Positions 26,228 to 34,748 of a stretch of 64,000 bases of DNA are shown here, one piece after another. A model generated the notes under the pieces. The model searched no databases and was not told the origin of the DNA. It saw only the letters and a list, made by a program, of their open reading frames with translations. The DNA comes from Prosthecobacter debontii (GTDB lineage: Bacteria; Verrucomicrobiota; Verrucomicrobiia; Verrucomicrobiales; Verrucomicrobiaceae), in contig NZ_FUYE01000018.1 in assembly GCF_900167535.1 (NCBI RefSeq), positions 1 through 64,000 on the forward strand. Reading direction: 5' to 3'. The translations under genes and the position numbers were made by a program. Each line of letters begins with the position of its first letter. The first letter of the stretch is position 1.

Positions 26228-26856
26228 GAATCGCTGATTTTCTCCAGTTGATACTTGGGCACTCCGTCGATGACGGATGGGAAGGCTTTGTTACGGCGGA
26301 TGTCCGGATTCAGTCTCCAGAAGAACTGAATGTAGAAGGTGTAAGTCTCTTCCTGGGGTCTGTTGTTGAAGAAGCTGCGGCGACGAACGGTGCCTTTGGC
26401 TTCGGTGAGGGCGATGGTGCTGCCCGTGCCGAGGATCTTGCGGGATTCGATGGTGACGGTTTGCGTGGCGTTCTGCTGGCTGAAGTAGCGGGCTTCAGAC
26501 TCGATTTTCTTCTTCAAGATCCCCCAACCCGTTTTAGTGCAGAGATAGGGTAAACGCTTGGAGTGCACGATGCCGTTGGGCTCACGTTCAAAGAGCGCTT
26601 CGACCGCTAACTCCGTCAGGCTGAGATGCATGGGCGCCATGGCATTGTAGTTCAAGCCTGGAGCGACGTAGTAGGCGCCGTTTCCATCCATGACGACGAA
26701 CGGAGGGCGAGCTTTGAGCTCGTCTGACATGATGACGAGATACCAGGCGCAGAGGCCTGCGGTGATACAAGCCACGACGAACCAGAAGACCGCCGTCTGA
26801 TCTCTAGCGACCAAGGTGTCGATCGCTCGTCTTTTTTTGGGCGGGTCAGCAGTCAT
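26224..26856 (-). CDS. VirB8-like inner-membrane protein, paralogue 2
   Basis: The 210-residue protein has a basic cytoplasmic start (PPKKRRAIDTLVARDQ), one membrane helix (about 24-44) and a periplasmic domain of about 160 residues with the helix-then-sheet pattern expected of VirB8/TraE NTF2-like folds. Its segment EALFEREPNGIVHSKRLPYL matches ETLLNRGPRGPVSPDRIGML in the neighbour, so the two are paralogues. It overlaps genes on both sides by 4 bases. VirB8 nucleates the inner-membrane part of the channel. Two different copies suggest a mixed oligomer, as with DotI/DotJ of type IVB systems. Confidence 0.7.
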   Translation of the reverse strand: MTADPPKKRRAIDTLVARDQTAVFWFVVACITAGLCAWYLVIMSDELKARPPFVVMDGNGAYYVAPGLNYNAMAPMHLSLTELAVEALFEREPNGIVHSKRLPYLCTKTGWGILKKKIESEARYFSQQNATQTVTIESRKILGTGSTIALTEAKGTVRRRSFFNNRPQEETYTFYIQFFWRLNPDIRRNKAFPSVIDGVPKYQLEKISDS

Positions 26857-27512
26857 TGCTTCTGGGCTGAATTGGCGGGTTGCTGAGCATCGGCGGGGAG
26901 TGAGCTGGAGGTCTCTCGCATCGCATAACTGACGTCTTGGCAGACGAACACGAACCGCTTGTTGTCACGTAGGTTCGGATTGCGGCGGAGCTGAAGCGTG
27001 ACATCCACGGCGTAAGTCTGAATGACGCTTTCTTTCAAAACGGGGTCCACGCTGACGCGAATGACCTGCCCCGAGGTGCTGGTCACGGCACTGCCATCGG
27101 GGTTATGCACCACATTCACTGGCCCGAGTTCCACCATCTGATGGATCTGCCTGGTGCGGAAGTCGTAGTTCTTCTCTTGAATATCCGCGGTGATTTGATC
27201 GAAGGCGTTGCCGTAAAATAACATGCCGATACGGTCTGGAGAGACCGGGCCACGGGGGCCTCGGTTGAGCAGCGTTTCCACAATCAGACGGGTGTGATAG
27301 TCCACCACCTCGTTGAGGTCCTGGGGCTTCATGTCCCGGTCCAGATACAGATCGTGCCTTTCCAGCGGCACGTAGAGCATGCGGCCACGGCCTTCCACAG
27401 CCAGCTTTTGCAGATACCAGCCTGTGCCGAGAATGCAGCCGCAGGTGACAAGAAACCAAAAGATGGCCATCTTGTCCTTGGCTATGAACATGTCTGTGAC
27501 GCCTTTCATCAA
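26853..27512 (-). CDS. VirB8-like inner-membrane protein, paralogue 1
   Basis: The 219-residue product has the same plan as its neighbour: short cytoplasmic start with DMFIAKDKMAIFWF, a membrane helix (about 16-36), and a periplasmic domain with VDVTLQLRRNPNLRDNKRF near the end. The other paralogue has FFWRLNPDIRRNKAFP at this place. It ends in a Gln/Ala-rich tail. It lies 18 bases after the virB6-like gene and overlaps the second copy by 4 bases. The call depends on gene order and topology, since VirB8 sequences are poorly conserved. Confidence 0.68.
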   Translation of the reverse strand: MMKGVTDMFIAKDKMAIFWFLVTCGCILGTGWYLQKLAVEGRGRMLYVPLERHDLYLDRDMKPQDLNEVVDYHTRLIVETLLNRGPRGPVSPDRIGMLFYGNAFDQITADIQEKNYDFRTRQIHQMVELGPVNVVHNPDGSAVTSTSGQVIRVSVDPVLKESVIQTYAVDVTLQLRRNPNLRDNKRFVFVCQDVSYAMRETSSSLPADAQQPANSAQKQ

Positions 27513-27530
27513 TATCGCTCTTCAAAAAGA

Positions 27531-28541
27531 TTAACTACCCGCCTTGGCTGCTGTGCTGGCAGCGCTACCCATGGCCCCCGCACCGCCGGCCATCATGCCG
27601 ACACCGACAGCGGCTCCAGCACCTGTCGCGGTCAGGGCGGCACCACCGACGGCCATCGCGGCCCCGGAGGCGGCCTGGACACCAGCGCCAGCCATGCTGA
27701 CACCGCCAGACATGATGCCCATGCCGATCTGCGCACCGGTGGTGATGGCCTTGCTGACGACCTTGGGTGCCACAAACAAGGTCACGAGCATCCAGAGAAC
27801 GACGAGGATCAAAATGATGGAACTGCCGGAAGCGGTGATGATCGTGCCGATGAGAGCGATGGCCGCCACCGGGCTGAGGATGTTTTCAACGAGATCAGGA
27901 CCGGTATCTGCGAGAGCCTGAGCAAAGAGCATTCCCAGACCCCAGCCGAGCGGCCAGAAGCAGATGGAGATCATGCCGATGTGGTATTTCACTGCGGTAT
28001 CCCGGGACTGCTCGAAGACCAGCATGGCTAGGAAAAGCGAGCCGGCGGCACTGCCCAGATAGATGGCGATGATCTGGATCTGAAAGCCAAGCCAGAAGCC
28101 GATATACATGATGATGGACATGACGGCCATGAACCAGGCGCAGACGAGATTCACGTAGTATTCCACCCAGACCATGGGATCAAAGATACCCAGGACAATT
28201 TCAGGAGCGCTGCCCGTATCGAAGGGGGCTTCAGCAAAGCTGCTGCCGAGGTTGATCAGCATGGAGAGCGGGTCCACCCCCAGCGCTTGAAGGAGATCAT
28301 TACCCAAGGTGGCTTGAGTGGACAGCATCCAGGGGCCGTAGAAGGGCATGATGGAGACCAGGATGCCGGAAACCACGATGTGCTTGACGATCCCAGACAG
28401 GTCCCCGCCGATCATACCCCGATACACATGAACCAGAAGCGCAGCCAGGATGATGACGAAAGCGAAGACCTGGAGCACGTTACTGCAGCGCTCGCAGACA
28501 TCTGCCAGATTGTCATAAAAGACGGAGAGGTCGAAGTCCAT
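27531..28541 (-). CDS. VirB6/TrbL-like polytopic membrane protein
   Basis: The 336-residue protein has about six hydrophobic helices between residues 20 and 260 (VLQVFAFVIILAALLVHVY, FMAVMSIIMYIGFWLGFQI, IIAIYLGSAAGSLFLAMLVF, SSIILILVVLWMLVTLFV). An Ala/Gly-rich C-terminus of low complexity follows. VirB6/TrbL proteins have this topology and Gly/Ala-rich tail, and form part of the inner-membrane channel. It lies between the VirB5/TrbJ-like and VirB8-like genes, the usual place. Confidence 0.8.
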   Translation of the reverse strand: MDFDLSVFYDNLADVCERCSNVLQVFAFVIILAALLVHVYRGMIGGDLSGIVKHIVVSGILVSIMPFYGPWMLSTQATLGNDLLQALGVDPLSMLINLGSSFAEAPFDTGSAPEIVLGIFDPMVWVEYYVNLVCAWFMAVMSIIMYIGFWLGFQIQIIAIYLGSAAGSLFLAMLVFEQSRDTAVKYHIGMISICFWPLGWGLGMLFAQALADTGPDLVENILSPVAAIALIGTIITASGSSIILILVVLWMLVTLFVAPKVVSKAITTGAQIGMGIMSGGVSMAGAGVQAASGAAMAVGGAALTATGAGAAVGVGMMAGGAGAMGSAASTAAKAGS

Positions 28542-28591
28542 GATGGGGCTGATTTAGGATGGGCTGCTCAAACGAGGCGGAGGCAGGCCGG

Positions 28592-29452
28592 CTATTCTTC
28601 TTCGTCAGGGGTGGCGGCGCCTCTACGGCCCCAGGTCAAATTGGGGATCAGAGGGCGTGCTGTGCCGCCCTCACCCACACCCCCGAAGGGGCCGGCGGTG
28701 GTCGGGACGCGTGGCGGGGCATTGGGGTCGCTGGTATCGTCTTTGATCACGAGTTCTTCCTGTTTGCCTTTGCTGATGATCTGAGCCGTGTTTACCAGTT
28801 CTTTTTGGGCCATTTCCGCATCCGCTTGGGCGATGAGGATGGTCTGGTTGCATTCCTCCACCTGACCGCGCAGGAGCACGAGCATGGCATTGAGTTTCTG
28901 AATGGTGGCCAGATCCTTGGCTTCTTCCAGCTCATCGACGACGGCAGACATCTCGTCGGTCAGGGTCTTCTTGCGCTGAAGCGCTTTCTCACGCACATCA
29001 CGGAACTCGCGGATCTGCTCCATCATCGCAGACTCCATGCGGTAGCGGGCGGGGTCACGGTCGATCTCCACGCCATCGTTGCGGGTCATGGTACTGCCGA
29101 TGGCTTCCATCACCCCCATAGCATCGTCGTTGAAGGCCTCAGCCCCAGTGATTCCGGTCATCGCTGCGCGTTGTTCGTCCTGGGTCTTCAGCGAGCCAGA
29201 GGATTTGAGCATGTCTTGCTTGATGATATTGACCGAAGCGAGGTTAACGGCGGCCGGATCACCCAGCCGGTCCAGACTGCTCTGAAGTTTTTCATTTTGC
29301 TTCTCGGCCTCGCTGAGAATCTGGGTCAGCTTGGCGTTCAGTTCGGATTGACCCATCTCAAGGGTGGGAGCGCTGGAGACGACGACGGTCCCCTGCGCAA
29401 AGGCTCCGGCTGTCACCAGCACGGCACTGAAAATCAAGGCGGATGTTTTCAT
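28592..29452 (-). CDS. VirB5/TrbJ-like periplasmic coiled-coil protein
   Basis: The 286-residue product has a signal peptide (KTSALIFSAVLVTAGAFAQ). It is then largely helical: ELNAKLTQILSEAEKQNEKL near the start and a long heptad-like region about 145-225 (REFRDVREKALQRKKTL, KLNAMLVLLRGQVEECNQ). The C-terminus is flexible and Pro/Gly-rich. VirB5/TrbJ proteins are exported helical proteins that sit at the pilus tip or in the periplasm, and the place before virB6 agrees. Sequence identity to known VirB5 is not evident to me. Confidence 0.62.
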   Translation of the reverse strand: MKTSALIFSAVLVTAGAFAQGTVVVSSAPTLEMGQSELNAKLTQILSEAEKQNEKLQSSLDRLGDPAAVNLASVNIIKQDMLKSSGSLKTQDEQRAAMTGITGAEAFNDDAMGVMEAIGSTMTRNDGVEIDRDPARYRMESAMMEQIREFRDVREKALQRKKTLTDEMSAVVDELEEAKDLATIQKLNAMLVLLRGQVEECNQTILIAQADAEMAQKELVNTAQIISKGKQEELVIKDDTSDPNAPPRVPTTAGPFGGVGEGGTARPLIPNLTWGRRGAATPDEEE

Positions 29453-29497
29453 GGCTTGGTTATGTTTGCTGTTAGGTCTGTCCGGGAGGAAAAACGG

Positions 29498-30007
29498 TTA
29501 TTCGACGACTTCGATGACGACCTTGCGTGGCTCGACGAGGACTCCATCGGTGGTCACATGCTCAGGCACGGGCACTTCATAATAACGACGCTGCACGGGG
29601 GCTTCTTCGGTGGCGCGCTCGGCATCCCGCTTCACCCAGTAGAGTTCCTTGATGGCGTCGCTGCGGCCTTTGTTATACCCGTCGAGGTATTTCTGACGCA
29701 CTTCGTTTTTGGCCATGCTGTCGCTAATGGCCCCTGCGGCGTAGCCTGCCACGGCACCGGAGATGAGGCCGGTATTCTCGTCAAAGAAGCTGTCGTCGTT
29801 GGAGGAGGAGCCGCTGCCACTGCTGCCGCCGCTGCTGGAAGACGAGGACCCGTTCTTGTCGTCTTTGAGGAGATTGTCTCCGACCAAGGCGCCCAAGAGG
29901 CCACCGGTGGCCGCGCCCAGCAGACCCTTGTTCATGGTTCCATCACTGTTCGCGCAGGAGGCCAGCGCGAGGCAGAGACACAGGAGAGGGAGGAGTGGTT
30001 GTTTCAT
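29498..30007 (-). CDS. Glycine-zipper lipoprotein of the T4SS operon
   Basis: The 169-residue protein has a lipoprotein signal (LCLCLALASC, cysteine at about 18). Two glycine-zipper helices follow (GLLGAATGGLLGALVGD and GLISGAVAGYAAGAI), separated by a Ser/Gly-only linker. The charged C-terminal half contains VPVPEHVTTDGVLV. Glycine-zipper lipoproteins can insert in the outer membrane. It overlaps the virB4-like gene by 4 bases and thus belongs to the channel operon. It could fill the small-lipoprotein role of VirB7 or stabilise the envelope around the machine. Confidence 0.68.
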   Translation of the reverse strand: MKQPLLPLLCLCLALASCANSDGTMNKGLLGAATGGLLGALVGDNLLKDDKNGSSSSSSGGSSGSGSSSNDDSFFDENTGLISGAVAGYAAGAISDSMAKNEVRQKYLDGYNKGRSDAIKELYWVKRDAERATEEAPVQRRYYEVPVPEHVTTDGVLVEPRKVVIEVVE

Positions 30008-32703
30008 GCTTTTGACTTGGCTTGACTCAGGATCATCTTGAAGGCATCTCCCCCGAACTCTTTGAGCTCTTCATTCTGTCGCTCAAAGGCTTCTCCAGAG
30101 GTGGCGGAGGCCAGGATCATCTCCTTGGAGGCCTGGTGGCGACCGATGGCGATGCGTGGGCGGCCTGTGGCTTCGTGGTAATAGACGAAGGAGGCGTAGG
30201 GGTCCGACTTCATCTCCGAGGGATCGGGGAAGCTGGTGACCTGACGCTTGGTGATGGAGGGGATGCGGAAGCCTTCACTCATGCTCTCCACATCACGCTG
30301 GTCAGGCTGCTTCAGCATGAACATGACGCGGGAGTTTCCCACCACGGAGGAGCGCACCGGGTGGTCTTTGATACGCTGGAACTGCTGAATGATGGAGAAG
30401 ACCCAGCAAGAGTATTTACGCATACGTTCGTAATACTCACGGGTGATGCGGTCCCCATCCGGCATGGCCAGGAAGGCGGAGAGCTCCTCCAGGATGACGC
30501 GCTTACGCGTGGAGCGTGGTCGGCTCATGATCTCCTTGCGCAGGTCATTGGTGATCAGGAAGGCGGCGACGGTGCGCAACTCTTTGGCCGACTCGGGGAT
30601 GTAAGAGAGCTCGAAGTGCACCACTTTCCCGCTGAGATCGACGTTGTTGACGCCATCGAGAATGGCGCCGTAGCGGCCGGTGCGGCTCCAGGGTTCCAGC
30701 AGCATGCGCAGCAGCCCGAGGTCTTCATGAGCGCGGCGCTGGCGGCTTTCCAGATTCAGAAGCTCCACAAACTGGCTGTGTGTGGGCATGTCCTCCGCCT
30801 TCATGAGCGTGTAGCCCATGCTCATCAGATCCCACTGGTTGCCGGGGTTATTGAGATAGTCTTCGATCACGCCAGGATCGATCTCCATGTGATTGATGTC
30901 CACGGCCTCGGCGTTGCCTTCGATCATCTCGGCCTTGAAGTCTAACCAAGCATCTGACAAGACGGTGCCGGGAGTCATCTTGCGGCGCTTCCACTCCTCC
31001 GCGATGCGCACCCGCCGGGCGGCCTCGAAGCGGCCTTCAGCATTTTTTCCTGCCCAGGTTTCAAACTGATCCACGTAGATGCGCTCGATCTGTTTGGAGA
31101 GGAGTGCCTGGCGGATGCGGTCTTTGTCAATGTCTGGCGGCGGTCCCGCCATCAGGTGAGCGATTGCAGTGGCTCCCCCGAGTTGATCTGAACTCAAAGG
31201 TAGGCCGCGCGTGTCGAAGTAGTTGAAAGTCAGGTTACCGTTCGGCTGCACGATGATGGGCTTGCAGCCGTAGAGGCGGGTGAAGAGGTTATACGACAGA
31301 CCTTCTTCCACGATGGCCGTGTAGTCGTAGTAAGGCGCGGTCTGCGTGAGAAGGTCGATGGTGAAGACAGATTTACCTGCACCGGAAGCCCCGAACATGA
31401 TGCCGTGCTCGGGACGCATGGAGCCCTCTTTACCGACGAAAGTCGTCGTGCCGACCAGAGCCCCACGAGGTCCGTCATAGATCGCTTCCGCTTCCGCCAG
31501 GTCACCGGTCGGCGTGCTAGAGACGGGCAGCAGATCCGCGAGGTTCACGTCCTCGACGTAGAGCTTGAAGTCATCGTATTTCGCCCAGGTCCAACCGGGC
31601 ATGCAGAGCTGCCAATAGTTGCGCACGCTTGTGGGCAGGGTGGGCTCATAGGACTGGGCACCGCCGAGTTTGAGGATGGAGTTTTTCAGCGCGGAGAGCT
31701 TGCTGGCGCAGACGTCCGGGTTGCGGTCCCACACGCGCACGATGAGGTGCATGCGGTAGGGCACGACCTCGTTGGTGGTCAGGCGGCGGATTCGGGTCCG
31801 CAGCTTCATCAGGGTGGCTTCGAGGGACGGCGTGAGCTTACCGCGCTCCAGGCGCGCCACTTTCTTTTCCGTGGACACACGGTCTTTTTCCACATCCCCG
31901 GCCTCGATGTTGGCCACGATCTGATAGTCCAGGATGTCCATCTGCGTGAGCTGTCGCATCATGCCGATGTAGGTGAACTTGGGCAGCGTCTTCATCACGG
32001 CGATGCCTTGATAAAAGCCATCCATCTTGAAGGTGGAGGAGCCCATCCGATACGGCGCGGCATCACTGTTGAAGCACATCTCACAAACCGTCTTGGAGGG
32101 GTCGTAGATGTCTTCGAGCTTCAGGGCCTCATTCTCAAAGGCACTGGGATTGAAGTAACGGTAGAAGGCCTCGAAGTGCTCCATGTTATCCATGGGAGAC
32201 ACCCGGCCACCGAGGCTGCCGAGCTGCTGGCGCAGGGCCTCCTCCAGCTCTGCCTGCTCACGCTTGGCCGCTTGCAGCAGTTCTTCATAATATTGGCGCC
32301 CGCCACCCATGGTGCGGCCTTGGACGCGTGAGGTGTAGTAAAATTGCAGGTGTTCCCGGCGCAGAAGATGGTCTTTGATCTTGCTGTCGTAGCGACGGTA
32401 GCGTTCTTCCCGTTGGCGGGTGGACCAGCGGTCTTGCGGAAGTTCCTCCGTCTTCTGCCGATAACGTTCCAGTTCCTTACGGTAGTCACTGTCCACACTC
32501 CAGGCCACTTGCAGACGTAGCTCTGGGCGGATCAGACGGAGCAGGACGCGCAGGTTGTCCTCCAGGGACATGAGCCAACTCGCGTCGGTGTTTTCCGTGT
32601 CGGGCATCTCCACATTGTAGCCCTTGCCGATGGCGCCGCCCCGGGAGAGACCCCGGTAGATGATGAGGTCCTCATCCAGGTAAGAATTCACGAACTTCGC
32701 CAT
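30004..32703 (-). CDS. VirB4/TraC-like T4SS ATPase
   Basis: The 899-residue protein is the large traffic ATPase of the channel. The N-terminal half (to about 400) is the CagE/TrbE/VirB4-type domain, with an insertion of charged helices about 75-160. The C-terminal RecA-like domain starts at GIMFGASGAGKSVFTIDLL (Walker A 439-446). The Walker B region is VILEELSAFL, with Glu where Asp is usual. Then come WVFSIIQQFQRI and SRVMFMLKQPDQRDV, typical of VirB4 motifs. It powers pilus or channel assembly at the inner membrane. At 899 residues it is longer than Agrobacterium VirB4 (about 790). No VirB11 partner is encoded here. Confidence 0.9.
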   Translation of the reverse strand: MAKFVNSYLDEDLIIYRGLSRGGAIGKGYNVEMPDTENTDASWLMSLEDNLRVLLRLIRPELRLQVAWSVDSDYRKELERYRQKTEELPQDRWSTRQREERYRRYDSKIKDHLLRREHLQFYYTSRVQGRTMGGGRQYYEELLQAAKREQAELEEALRQQLGSLGGRVSPMDNMEHFEAFYRYFNPSAFENEALKLEDIYDPSKTVCEMCFNSDAAPYRMGSSTFKMDGFYQGIAVMKTLPKFTYIGMMRQLTQMDILDYQIVANIEAGDVEKDRVSTEKKVARLERGKLTPSLEATLMKLRTRIRRLTTNEVVPYRMHLIVRVWDRNPDVCASKLSALKNSILKLGGAQSYEPTLPTSVRNYWQLCMPGWTWAKYDDFKLYVEDVNLADLLPVSSTPTGDLAEAEAIYDGPRGALVGTTTFVGKEGSMRPEHGIMFGASGAGKSVFTIDLLTQTAPYYDYTAIVEEGLSYNLFTRLYGCKPIIVQPNGNLTFNYFDTRGLPLSSDQLGGATAIAHLMAGPPPDIDKDRIRQALLSKQIERIYVDQFETWAGKNAEGRFEAARRVRIAEEWKRRKMTPGTVLSDAWLDFKAEMIEGNAEAVDINHMEIDPGVIEDYLNNPGNQWDLMSMGYTLMKAEDMPTHSQFVELLNLESRQRRAHEDLGLLRMLLEPWSRTGRYGAILDGVNNVDLSGKVVHFELSYIPESAKELRTVAAFLITNDLRKEIMSRPRSTRKRVILEELSAFLAMPDGDRITREYYERMRKYSCWVFSIIQQFQRIKDHPVRSSVVGNSRVMFMLKQPDQRDVESMSEGFRIPSITKRQVTSFPDPSEMKSDPYASFVYYHEATGRPRIAIGRHQASKEMILASATSGEAFERQNEELKEFGGDAFKMILSQAKSKA

Positions 32704-32710
32704 CGGAAAA

Positions 32711-33085
32711 TTAGATATCGGACTTTTCTTTGCTCGATTCCGTCAGCCAGGGCAGAGACATCGGCTCCACCTGACGAGGTGAGAAATAAGGGTTTTTGCT
32801 TGCTTTAATGATGAGCCACTCGCCCAGCTCCACATCGTAAGAGGGGGGCTTGCCTTGCTTCAGCCCAAAGCAATAAGCTGAAACGATGATGAGCGGGATG
32901 GATGCCAGCCCGATCGCCAAAAGCATGTTGGGATTGGTGCCGCTGGCGTATTTGCGGAAGATCAACATCGCCAAGCCGAGCGCGAACATGAAGAAGAGGG
33001 CATTGAGACCCTCGAATCCGGCGATGCCCTGCTGGGTTTCGCGGCCTTCGTTGGTTTCATGCAGGCGGATACCTTGTTGCTCCAT
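32711..33085 (-). CDS. VirB3-like membrane protein
   Basis: The 124-residue protein has two membrane helices (about 26-43 and 55-73) joined by a short basic loop. The C-terminus contains ASKNPYFSPRQVEP. VirB3 proteins are small two-helix membrane proteins encoded between the pilin and VirB4, sometimes fused to VirB4. Size, topology and order here all agree: virB2-like, this gene, then virB4-like after 7 bases. Sequence alone would not identify it. Confidence 0.65.
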   Translation of the reverse strand: MEQQGIRLHETNEGRETQQGIAGFEGLNALFFMFALGLAMLIFRKYASGTNPNMLLAIGLASIPLIIVSAYCFGLKQGKPPSYDVELGEWLIIKASKNPYFSPRQVEPMSLPWLTESSKEKSDI

Positions 33086-33171
33086 GGCGGTGGCGTGGGA
33101 TGAGACGTTGTTCCGGGCGGGTGGGGTTTGACCACCACGCCCGGAAAAGTGTAAGAAACCGCGATGGAGGC

Positions 33172-33492
33172 TTAGTTATCGCCGCCCATGTTGATGTTCT
33201 CGATGTTCTCCGTGCCGCCGGAAGAGTTGAACATCACTTTGACGATGATGAAGGACAGACCCCCGATACCAGCGCCGACCAGGCCGTAAAGCACGCGCTC
33301 GGTTTGACCCATCATGAACATCACGGCGGAGAAAAGCAGACCCCCGAAGGCAAGCACAAGGCCGACCATGTTCAGAATGCTGACCACACCGCTCATATTG
33401 CCTGCGAGCTGTTCTTCGGTGCCTGCCTGGGCAAGAGGCATGGTGAAGCGCAGAATGTTAACTCCTGCCATTGTGATTGAGACTGGGCTCAT
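33172..33492 (-). CDS. VirB2-like pilin subunit
   Basis: The 106-residue protein has two hydrophobic helices (about 33-60 and 68-88: MVGLVLAFGGLLFSAVMFMM, LVGAGIGGLSFIIVKVMF) with a short polar loop (GQTERV). This is the TrbC/VirB2 pilin layout. The N-terminus (PLAQAGTEE) could be a leader with an AQA cleavage site near residue 23. It is the first gene of the minus-strand channel operon. VirB2 polymers form the pilus or line the channel. Confidence 0.7.
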   Translation of the reverse strand: MSPVSITMAGVNILRFTMPLAQAGTEEQLAGNMSGVVSILNMVGLVLAFGGLLFSAVMFMMGQTERVLYGLVGAGIGGLSFIIVKVMFNSSGGTENIENINMGGDN

Positions 33493-33563
33493 AGTAGTGA
33501 TTTTGGTGTTTTGTAGGTGTTGTGTGAGTTAGCTTGCGGGCACAATGGCCTTCTGCTGGATGG

Positions 33564-33592
33564 GGTTATGCCGTTGTTTCCCGGCTGTGACA
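33564..33592 (-). promoter_or_regulatory. Putative TGTCACA-type promoter of the VirB operon
   Basis: On the minus strand, TGTCACA (33592-33586) is followed after 16 bases by ATAACC (33569-33564), about 70 bases upstream of the virB2-like start. The run GAAAAAAAGTGTGTCACAGC around it is almost repeated upstream of the second kinase gene at 34592-34610, with one base changed. It lies between the sigma-factor gene and the operon. Confidence 0.5.
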
Positions 33593-33641
33593 CACTTTTT
33601 TTCGGAAAAATCCGGCCACGCACGGGTGCTGCCCCGATTCC

Positions 33642-34382
33642 CTAGCTCACCAGGGCATTTCTCAGCGCGGAGAGCTCCTCCTGCACCGATTCTTCACTGG
33701 GATCTGACAGAGTGGCCGCCACAAGGTCACGCATGATCTCCCGGAAGCGCTTCCTCAGCCGGGAGATGGACTGGCGCACGGCATCATGGCTGAGGCCCAG
33801 CTGCGCCGCTAGTTCAGCATCGTTGCCGGAGCCCGCCTGGGAGGGGTCTAGCCGACTGCGCAGCAGATTGAATTGTTCACCTTTTCCGGCCTCAGTCTGC
33901 TCGATGGCCAATTGATCGACGGCGGCCTCAATGATGCGCAGGGCACAGAGGCGCTGATAGATGCTCTCCGGCGTGCGATGGTCTGCGGGGTCGATGGTGA
34001 TCTCATTCTCAGCCTGGGAGGCTTCGATGGAGATGATGTCCCGCCCTCCACCACGTTTCTGGGCATTGTTTTGGCGCTGCCAGTGCTTGATGTGGCGACC
34101 GAAGGCGGTCAGCAGGTAATTGCGCATTTTGCCCAGGGTGGAGTCGGCGGCTGAAAACAGATCTTTCTCCAGGGCATAACTGAAAAAGCTCTGAGTCAGG
34201 TCCTCGGCATCACTTGGCGAGAGGCCCTGATAGCGGGCATAGGAATAAACCGGCCGCCAATAGATCCGACAGAGCTCATCCAAGGCCAGTCGTCCACGGG
34301 GGGCGTCGCCTTCATCGCGGAGCGTAAGCACCACGCTCCATCGGGTCATTGGGAATGCACCATGATGGGTTTGGGGATTCAT
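33642..34382 (-). CDS. ECF-like sigma-70 family factor
   Basis: The 246-residue protein has sigma region 2 (LDELCRIYWRPVYSYARYQG, SPSDAEDLTQSFFSYALEKDLF, GKMRNYLLTAFGRHIKHWQR). Region 4 carries a helix-turn-helix (AAQLGLSHDAVRQSISRLRKRFREIM). The extended region-2 loop and N-terminal TRWSVVL are typical of the large ECF-like factors of Planctomycetes and Verrucomicrobia. It lies between the VirB operon and a kinase gene transcribed the other way. It is a natural candidate to read the shared TGTCACA elements, but no TGTCACA copy was seen in front of the gene itself. No anti-sigma gene is adjacent; the kinase may take that role. Confidence 0.88.
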   Translation of the reverse strand: MNPQTHHGAFPMTRWSVVLTLRDEGDAPRGRLALDELCRIYWRPVYSYARYQGLSPSDAEDLTQSFFSYALEKDLFSAADSTLGKMRNYLLTAFGRHIKHWQRQNNAQKRGGGRDIISIEASQAENEITIDPADHRTPESIYQRLCALRIIEAAVDQLAIEQTEAGKGEQFNLLRSRLDPSQAGSGNDAELAAQLGLSHDAVRQSISRLRKRFREIMRDLVAATLSDPSEESVQEELSALRNALVS

Positions 34383-34748
34383 AGAAGCGGAGGCCGGGGG
34401 GTATCAGGGGTTGCACATCTATCACCTGAATCATGCGAGTAATTACAGGCAAAACTGCACGCGGTCGGTAAAATCTGAAAAAGGTCATTTTGCTCCCACA
34501 CAAACCATGGATAGCTAGATGGACTTAGGCACGCCATACGGGGAGATTTTCCCAAAAATAGACGTTTGGCAACCTCTGGACTGAGACATCTGAAAAAAAG
34601 CGTGTCACAGCGAGTTGCTAGAGGGGCTACTTCGGGACGCAAGTTTTTGGAACCTCGGTTCCAGCTCTCCTTGACCAAGGTTTTTTGACAAAACACGGAC
34701 TTGGGGAGCCGACGTATCCCTCTAGATTTTCGACCTCCTCCCGTTCTC
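34383..34748. other. Divergent intergenic region between sigma factor and kinase
   Basis: This 366-bp AT-richer gap between divergent genes contains the TGTCACA element at 34603 for the kinase. I see no matching element pointing to the sigma gene, no coding frame of note and no strong hairpin. Confidence 0.5.
34603..34631 (+). promoter_or_regulatory. Putative TGTCACA-type promoter of the second kinase gene
   Basis: TGTCACA (34603-34609), then after 16 bases GCTACT (34626-34631), about 115 bases before the start codon. The upstream A-run and GTGTCACAGC are shared with the VirB operon element on the opposite strand at 33592. Confidence 0.45.

Noticed and set aside
28559-30025. Plus-strand frame of 488 codons opposite the VirB5-like and lipoprotein genes
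   Set aside because: It crosses two minus-strand genes with clear signal peptides and is antisense read-through in GC-rich DNA.
33642-34382. Sigma factor as an ECF41 member because of the TGTCACA element
   Set aside because: ECF41 factors carry a C-terminal SnoaL-like extension, and this protein ends shortly after region 4. Only the promoter likeness is noted.
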